Below are positions 6,143-9,117 of a DNA stretch of 9,117 bases, piece after piece (the stretch's first letter is position 1; every line of letters begins with the position of its first letter). Origin of the DNA: Acidobacteriota bacterium (GTDB lineage Bacteria; Acidobacteriota; HRBIN11); the NCBI GenBank assembly GCA_025061865.1, contig JANXAA010000062.1, forward strand, positions 1 to 9,117, read 5' to 3'. Below the pieces are notes generated by a model, which was given only the letters and a program-made list of their open reading frames with translations, was not told the origin of the DNA and did not search any database. A program made the position numbers and the translations under genes.

Positions 6143-7333
6143 ATGGCCGACAAGCATGTCGTCACCCGCCAGGTCTTAGGAGGTCAAGCGCCGGTCGCCA
6201 TTCAGGAATTCGCCGCCCGGGGCCTGCTCCCCCTGCCTCGGGCCGAATTTCTCGACGTCTGGGTATACCTGGCCGCTCACGGCGGCACCCCAGAGGTGCG
6301 GGACCTTGCCCGGCAGTCCCTGGAACAGCTTTCGACCGAAGAGTTGGTGGAGCTGGCGGCTCACCCGCATTTGGAGGACTCGACCTTCGAGTACCTGGTC
6401 CAGCGGCACAGTCGAGATGCGGCCGTCGCTGCCCGTCTGGCTCGGAATCCTGGGATTCCCGACGCGGCTCTCGTGCACCTGGCGGAACAGGCCGGAGCTG
6501 ACGTCCTGGAGCTCATCGTGGTCAATCAGGTCCGTCTTCTTCAGACGCCAGATTTACTGCCAGCCCTCCGTCGGAATCCCAACCTAACGTCGGTCCAGCA
6601 GAGACGTCTCCGGGAGTTCGAGGAGGAGTTCGTCCACAAGGAAGTCCGCTACGAGTTAAAGGTCCCCGCGCGGGAGGCCCCGTCGCCCATGCCGACCCCC
6701 TCACCGGTCGTCCCGGTCGGTCCGTCGGCCCCATCACCGGCGCCGGTCCCTCCATCCCTCGTCTCGACGGGTCCGTCGGCGCCCGCACCTACTCCGGAAG
6801 CCTCGGCCGCCGTCCTCACGGCACCGAGGCCCGTCCCTTCCGTCGAGGTCGCCGAGACGATGGAGACACCGCCGGAAGTCCTGGCTGTCGAAGCCGAGAC
6901 TCAGGGCGACCCCCAGCGGCTCCTGGACCGGATCATGCGGATGACGATCCCGGAACGGATCATGCTGGCCCTCCTGGGTCATCGGGAGGCCCGGATGTTC
7001 CTGATCCGGGACCCCAACCGCATCGTCCAGGAAGCCGTCATGAAGAGTCCCCGGCTGTCGGAGTCGGAGGCCGAAACTTACGCGGCTATGCGTCATCTGG
7101 AACCGGACGTCTTACGCATCCTGGCCGACCGTCGGGAGTTCCATAAGAACCGGACGTTCCTCTATCGGATCGTCACGAATCCAAAGACGCCCATCCCGAT
7201 CGCCACCCGCTTGATGGCTCAGCTCTCAGTCATGCAACTCCGAGACATTACCCGGAGCCGGGACGTCCCGATGGCCGTCCGGAATATGGCCAAAGAACGT
7301 CTGGCCCACATCCTGGGCCTCGGCAAGGGGTAA
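6143..7333 (+). CDS. Conserved-looking helical-repeat protein of unknown function
   Basis: I do not recognise a named family. The 396-aa product has three parts: an N-terminal all-helical block (about 1-170), a linker rich in Pro, Ala, Ser, Thr and Val (about 174-243), and a C-terminal helical block (about 255-396). Both blocks contain a recurring pattern of a small or hydrophobic residue, Asn/Ser/His-Pro, then about ten residues to a hydrophobic helix: AAHPHLEDSTFEYL (72-85), ARNPGIPDAALVHLA (100-114), RRNPNLTSVQQRRL (143-156), KSPRLSESEAETYA (301-314) and TNPKTPIPIATRLM (345-358). This resembles leucine-rich-repeat-variant or HEAT-like protein-binding repeats. No signal peptide or membrane segment is seen, so it is probably cytosolic. 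GAGG at 6131-6134 supports the ATG at 6143. Only eight bases separate it from the phosphatase gene, so they are very likely cotranscribed. A scaffold or phosphorylation substrate for the neighbouring kinase/phosphatase is possible (inference). Confidence 0.85.
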   Translation: MADKHVVTRQVLGGQAPVAIQEFAARGLLPLPRAEFLDVWVYLAAHGGTPEVRDLARQSLEQLSTEELVELAAHPHLEDSTFEYLVQRHSRDAAVAARLARNPGIPDAALVHLAEQAGADVLELIVVNQVRLLQTPDLLPALRRNPNLTSVQQRRLREFEEEFVHKEVRYELKVPAREAPSPMPTPSPVVPVGPSAPSPAPVPPSLVSTGPSAPAPTPEASAAVLTAPRPVPSVEVAETMETPPEVLAVEAETQGDPQRLLDRIMRMTIPERIMLALLGHREARMFLIRDPNRIVQEAVMKSPRLSESEAETYAAMRHLEPDVLRILADRREFHKNRTFLYRIVTNPKTPIPIATRLMAQLSVMQLRDITRSRDVPMAVRNMAKERLAHILGLGKG

Positions 7334-7341
7334 GCCGCGCG

Positions 7342-8124
7342 ATGTTCCGATGGCGATTTTACGGAGCTACTGACGTCGGCCGGAAACGTTCCAAGAACGA
7401 AGACGCCTGGGGCTGTGACGACAGCCTGGGGGTGTTTGTCGTGGCCGATGGGATGGGCGGCCATGCGGCCGGAGAACAGGCCTCCCAAATCGCTGTCCGA
7501 GAGGTCCTGACATTTATCCAGGCGGCCCAGGCAGACCCGGACGCCACGTGGCCGGGCTTCACGGCGGACACGGACGAGTGGAAGGAGCATGTCCTTCGAT
7601 GGGCTCTCTTAAAGGCCCACCAGCGGATTCTGGAGACGGCGGGCACGCATGCCGAGTGGCAGGGCATGGCGACGACGGTCGTCGTCGTTCAGCTCGACCC
7701 CGAGAGACGGCAGGCCTTCATCGCCCACGTCGGCGACAGCCGGGTATACCTTATCCGAAAGGGTAAGATCATCCAGCTCACGCAGGACCACTCGTGGGTC
7801 AACGAGCAGATCAAGGTCGGCGTCATCACGGCTGAAGAGGCCCGGGTCCACCCGTTTCGGAACGTCGTCACCCGGGCCTTGGGCGGGCCACAAGACCCCC
7901 TCGTGGACCTCGACGAGGAGCCCTTAGAGACGGACGACATCCTGCTCCTTTGTACGGACGGCCTGAGTGGAGTCGTGAGCGACGAAGACATCCTGGCGAT
8001 CGTGACTCGGTACGGGACGGACTTAGAGAGCGCCGCCCAGGAGCTGATCCAACAGGCGAACGCTAACGGTGGACCGGACAACATCACGGTCGTCCTGGTC
8101 CACATCGTGGCAGATGCCCATTAG
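7342..8124 (+). CDS. PP2C-family (PPM/Stp1-type) Ser/Thr protein phosphatase
   Basis: A metal-dependent phosphatase that removes phosphate from Ser/Thr residues and usually opposes an adjacent Hanks-type kinase. The 260-aa product is a single soluble catalytic domain with the family motifs in order: KNEDAW (18-23), VVADGMGGHAAGE with metal-binding D36-G37, GMATTVVV, HVGDSRVYL (from 129), LTQDHSWV, HPFRNVVTRALG, LCTDGLSG with D206, and GGPDNITVV (243-251) with D246-N247. All metal-coordinating acids appear present, so it should be active. No extra N- or C-terminal sensor domain or membrane segment is visible. The ATG at 7342 lies eight bases after the upstream stop; AAGGGG at 7325-7330, inside the end of the previous gene, is the likely ribosome binding site, consistent with coupled translation. 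The kinase gene follows after 85 bases. Confidence 0.96.
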   Translation: MFRWRFYGATDVGRKRSKNEDAWGCDDSLGVFVVADGMGGHAAGEQASQIAVREVLTFIQAAQADPDATWPGFTADTDEWKEHVLRWALLKAHQRILETAGTHAEWQGMATTVVVVQLDPERRQAFIAHVGDSRVYLIRKGKIIQLTQDHSWVNEQIKVGVITAEEARVHPFRNVVTRALGGPQDPLVDLDEEPLETDDILLLCTDGLSGVVSDEDILAIVTRYGTDLESAAQELIQQANANGGPDNITVVLVHIVADAH

Positions 8125-8128
8125 GCAA

Positions 8129-8147
8129 TACGGCCGTAAAGCCGTAA
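8129..8147 (+). repeat. Small inverted/direct repeat between phosphatase and kinase genes
   Basis: TACGGC (8129-8134) pairs with GCCGTA (8141-8146) over a six-base loop. The same bases also contain the palindrome TACGGCCGTA (8129-8138) and a direct repeat GCCGTAA (8133-8139, 8141-8147). There is no T-run, so it is not a clear terminator. It could be an attenuating hairpin or an operator half-site pair. Confidence 0.3.
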
Positions 8148-8209
8148 GGCAGCGAAGGTGAAGAAACAGCGTCGGATAGTCTTGGCGTACTGTCCCATTT
8201 AGGAGCGTT

Positions 8210-9117
8210 ATGGCCGATAAGACCCAAGCGCCAATTCCGGAGCGTATCGGGAAATACGTCATCAAGCGCCTGCTCGGAAAGGGCGGCATGGGCCGGGTTT
8301 ATCAGGCCTACGACCCTTTCATCGGCCGCGACGTCGCCCTGAAAGTCATGCTCCCAGACCTGGCCGAGGACCCGGTCTTGAAGGAACGGTTCGTCCGGGA
8401 AGCCCAGTCGGCCGGTCGCCTCCGGCATCCCAACATCGTGACGATCTATGACCTGGGCGAAGACGATGGTGTCCCTTACATCGCCATGGAGTACTTGGAG
8501 GGCCGAGACCTAGACGAGATGATTCGCACTCGGCTCCCTCTGGCGGTCGACGAAAAGTTGGGCATCATACGCCAGGCTTGCGAGGCCCTCGGCTACGCCC
8601 ACGCCCAGGGCGTCGTCCACCGAGACATCAAGCCGTCGAATATCCGGATCTTGGACGACCACGTCGTCAAGATCATGGACTTCGGGATTGCTAGGATGGG
8701 GGCGACCCACTTCACTCAGACGGGCATTATCATGGGGACTCCCCACTACATGGCCCCCGAACAAGTCCGTGGGGAACGGGAGAAGATCGATGGCCGGACA
8801 GACATCTTTGCCCTGGGGGTCGTCCTCTATGAATTCCTCACCTACCGCCGACCCTTTGAAGGCGAACACTACACGACCGTCTTCTACAAGATCGTCCACG
8901 AGCCCCCTGCCCCCTTGCCTACGGACGTCGATATCCCCTACCTCGAGGACATCCGGGCCGTCCTTGAGAAGGCCCTGGCTAAGAACGTCGAAGAACGCTA
9001 TCCGTCGGCCTACGATATGGGCCGCGACCTGCAGGCCATTATTCGGAAGTTCCAGGACGAAAAGACGACGATCGTGACCCAGAGTCGGCCGGCTGAGGAG
9101 CCTCGGACGGTCCTGGT
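8210..9117 (+). CDS. PknB-type eukaryote-like Ser/Thr protein kinase, 5' part
   Basis: The frame stays open to the window edge (302 full codons), so the C-terminus is missing. The catalytic domain is complete: glycine-rich loop GKGGMGRVY (23-31), catalytic lysine K45 in ALKVM, HRDIKPSN with H137-R138-D139, DFG at 157-159, an activation segment containing THFTQTG and MGTPHYMAPE (APE 182-184), then DIFALGVVLYE and PSAYDMGRDL in the C-lobe. It is an RD kinase, so activation by autophosphorylation on the Thr-rich activation loop is expected. After the domain (about residue 280) comes a polar, charged stretch typical of the juxtamembrane linker; any TM or sensor domain lies beyond the edge. The ATG at 8210 has AGGAG at 8201-8205, only four bases away, a short but usable spacing. 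With the upstream PP2C gene it makes a kinase/phosphatase pair. Confidence 0.96.
   Translation, partial: MADKTQAPIPERIGKYVIKRLLGKGGMGRVYQAYDPFIGRDVALKVMLPDLAEDPVLKERFVREAQSAGRLRHPNIVTIYDLGEDDGVPYIAMEYLEGRDLDEMIRTRLPLAVDEKLGIIRQACEALGYAHAQGVVHRDIKPSNIRILDDHVVKIMDFGIARMGATHFTQTGIIMGTPHYMAPEQVRGEREKIDGRTDIFALGVVLYEFLTYRRPFEGEHYTTVFYKIVHEPPAPLPTDVDIPYLEDIRAVLEKALAKNVEERYPSAYDMGRDLQAIIRKFQDEKTTIVTQSRPAEEPRTVL

Noticed and set aside
5426..6157. 243-codon minus-strand open frame antisense to rodZ and its downstream leader
   Set aside because: Long antisense frames are common in GC-rich genes. The product is Gly/Pro/Arg-rich without motifs and lies opposite a well-supported gene.

Overview
This is a GC-rich bacterial window in which every gene I can support lies on the + strand. 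The gene set (bacillithiol enzyme BshC, UvrB, a RodZ-type protein, and a PP2C phosphatase next to a eukaryote-like Ser/Thr kinase) fits an Acidobacteriota-like organism. The strong preference for GTC, GCC, CGG and CGT codons would suit a thermophilic, high-GC member. This placement is an inference from gene content and style; no rRNA or phylogenetic marker comparison was possible.

Layout: (1) 1-774, the C-terminal part of bshC, cut by the window edge. (2) 775-1318, a 544-base gene-free stretch with a degenerate heptamer array, a strong GC hairpin followed by a T-run when read on the minus strand, and a series of further hairpins. It resembles a structured RNA or the decayed right end of an IS200/IS605 (TnpB) element. 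(3) 1319-3310, a full-length, intact uvrB with a strong ribosome binding site. (4) 3369-4550, a GT4 glycosyltransferase, overlapped by 4499-4912, a small protein that looks like a cytidylyltransferase-fold (HldE-C/RfaE2-like) domain whose catalytic HxGH motif is gone. (5) 4913-5212, about 300 gene-free bases with mutually exclusive hairpins and a plausible promoter just before rodZ. (6) 5213-5953, a RodZ-like HTH/transmembrane/DUF4115 protein. (7) 5954-6142, a leader with a consensus TATAAT box and competing long-range pairings. (8) 6143-7333, a protein of unknown function with two helical-repeat blocks joined by a Pro/Ala/Ser/Thr linker, then 7342-8124 a PP2C phosphatase, then from 8210 a PknB-type kinase that runs off the end.

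Functional reading: bshC and uvrB are independent housekeeping functions (thiol cofactor synthesis and nucleotide excision repair). The middle part is envelope-related (glycosyl transfer and cell-shape scaffold). The last three genes look like one phospho-signalling module: kinase, opposing phosphatase, and an uncharacterised repeat protein that could be scaffold or substrate. The points most worth a second look are the pseudo-nucleotidyltransferase translationally coupled to the glycosyltransferase, the switch-like leader at 5981-6109, the repeat protein with its signalling neighbours, and the structured region upstream of uvrB.
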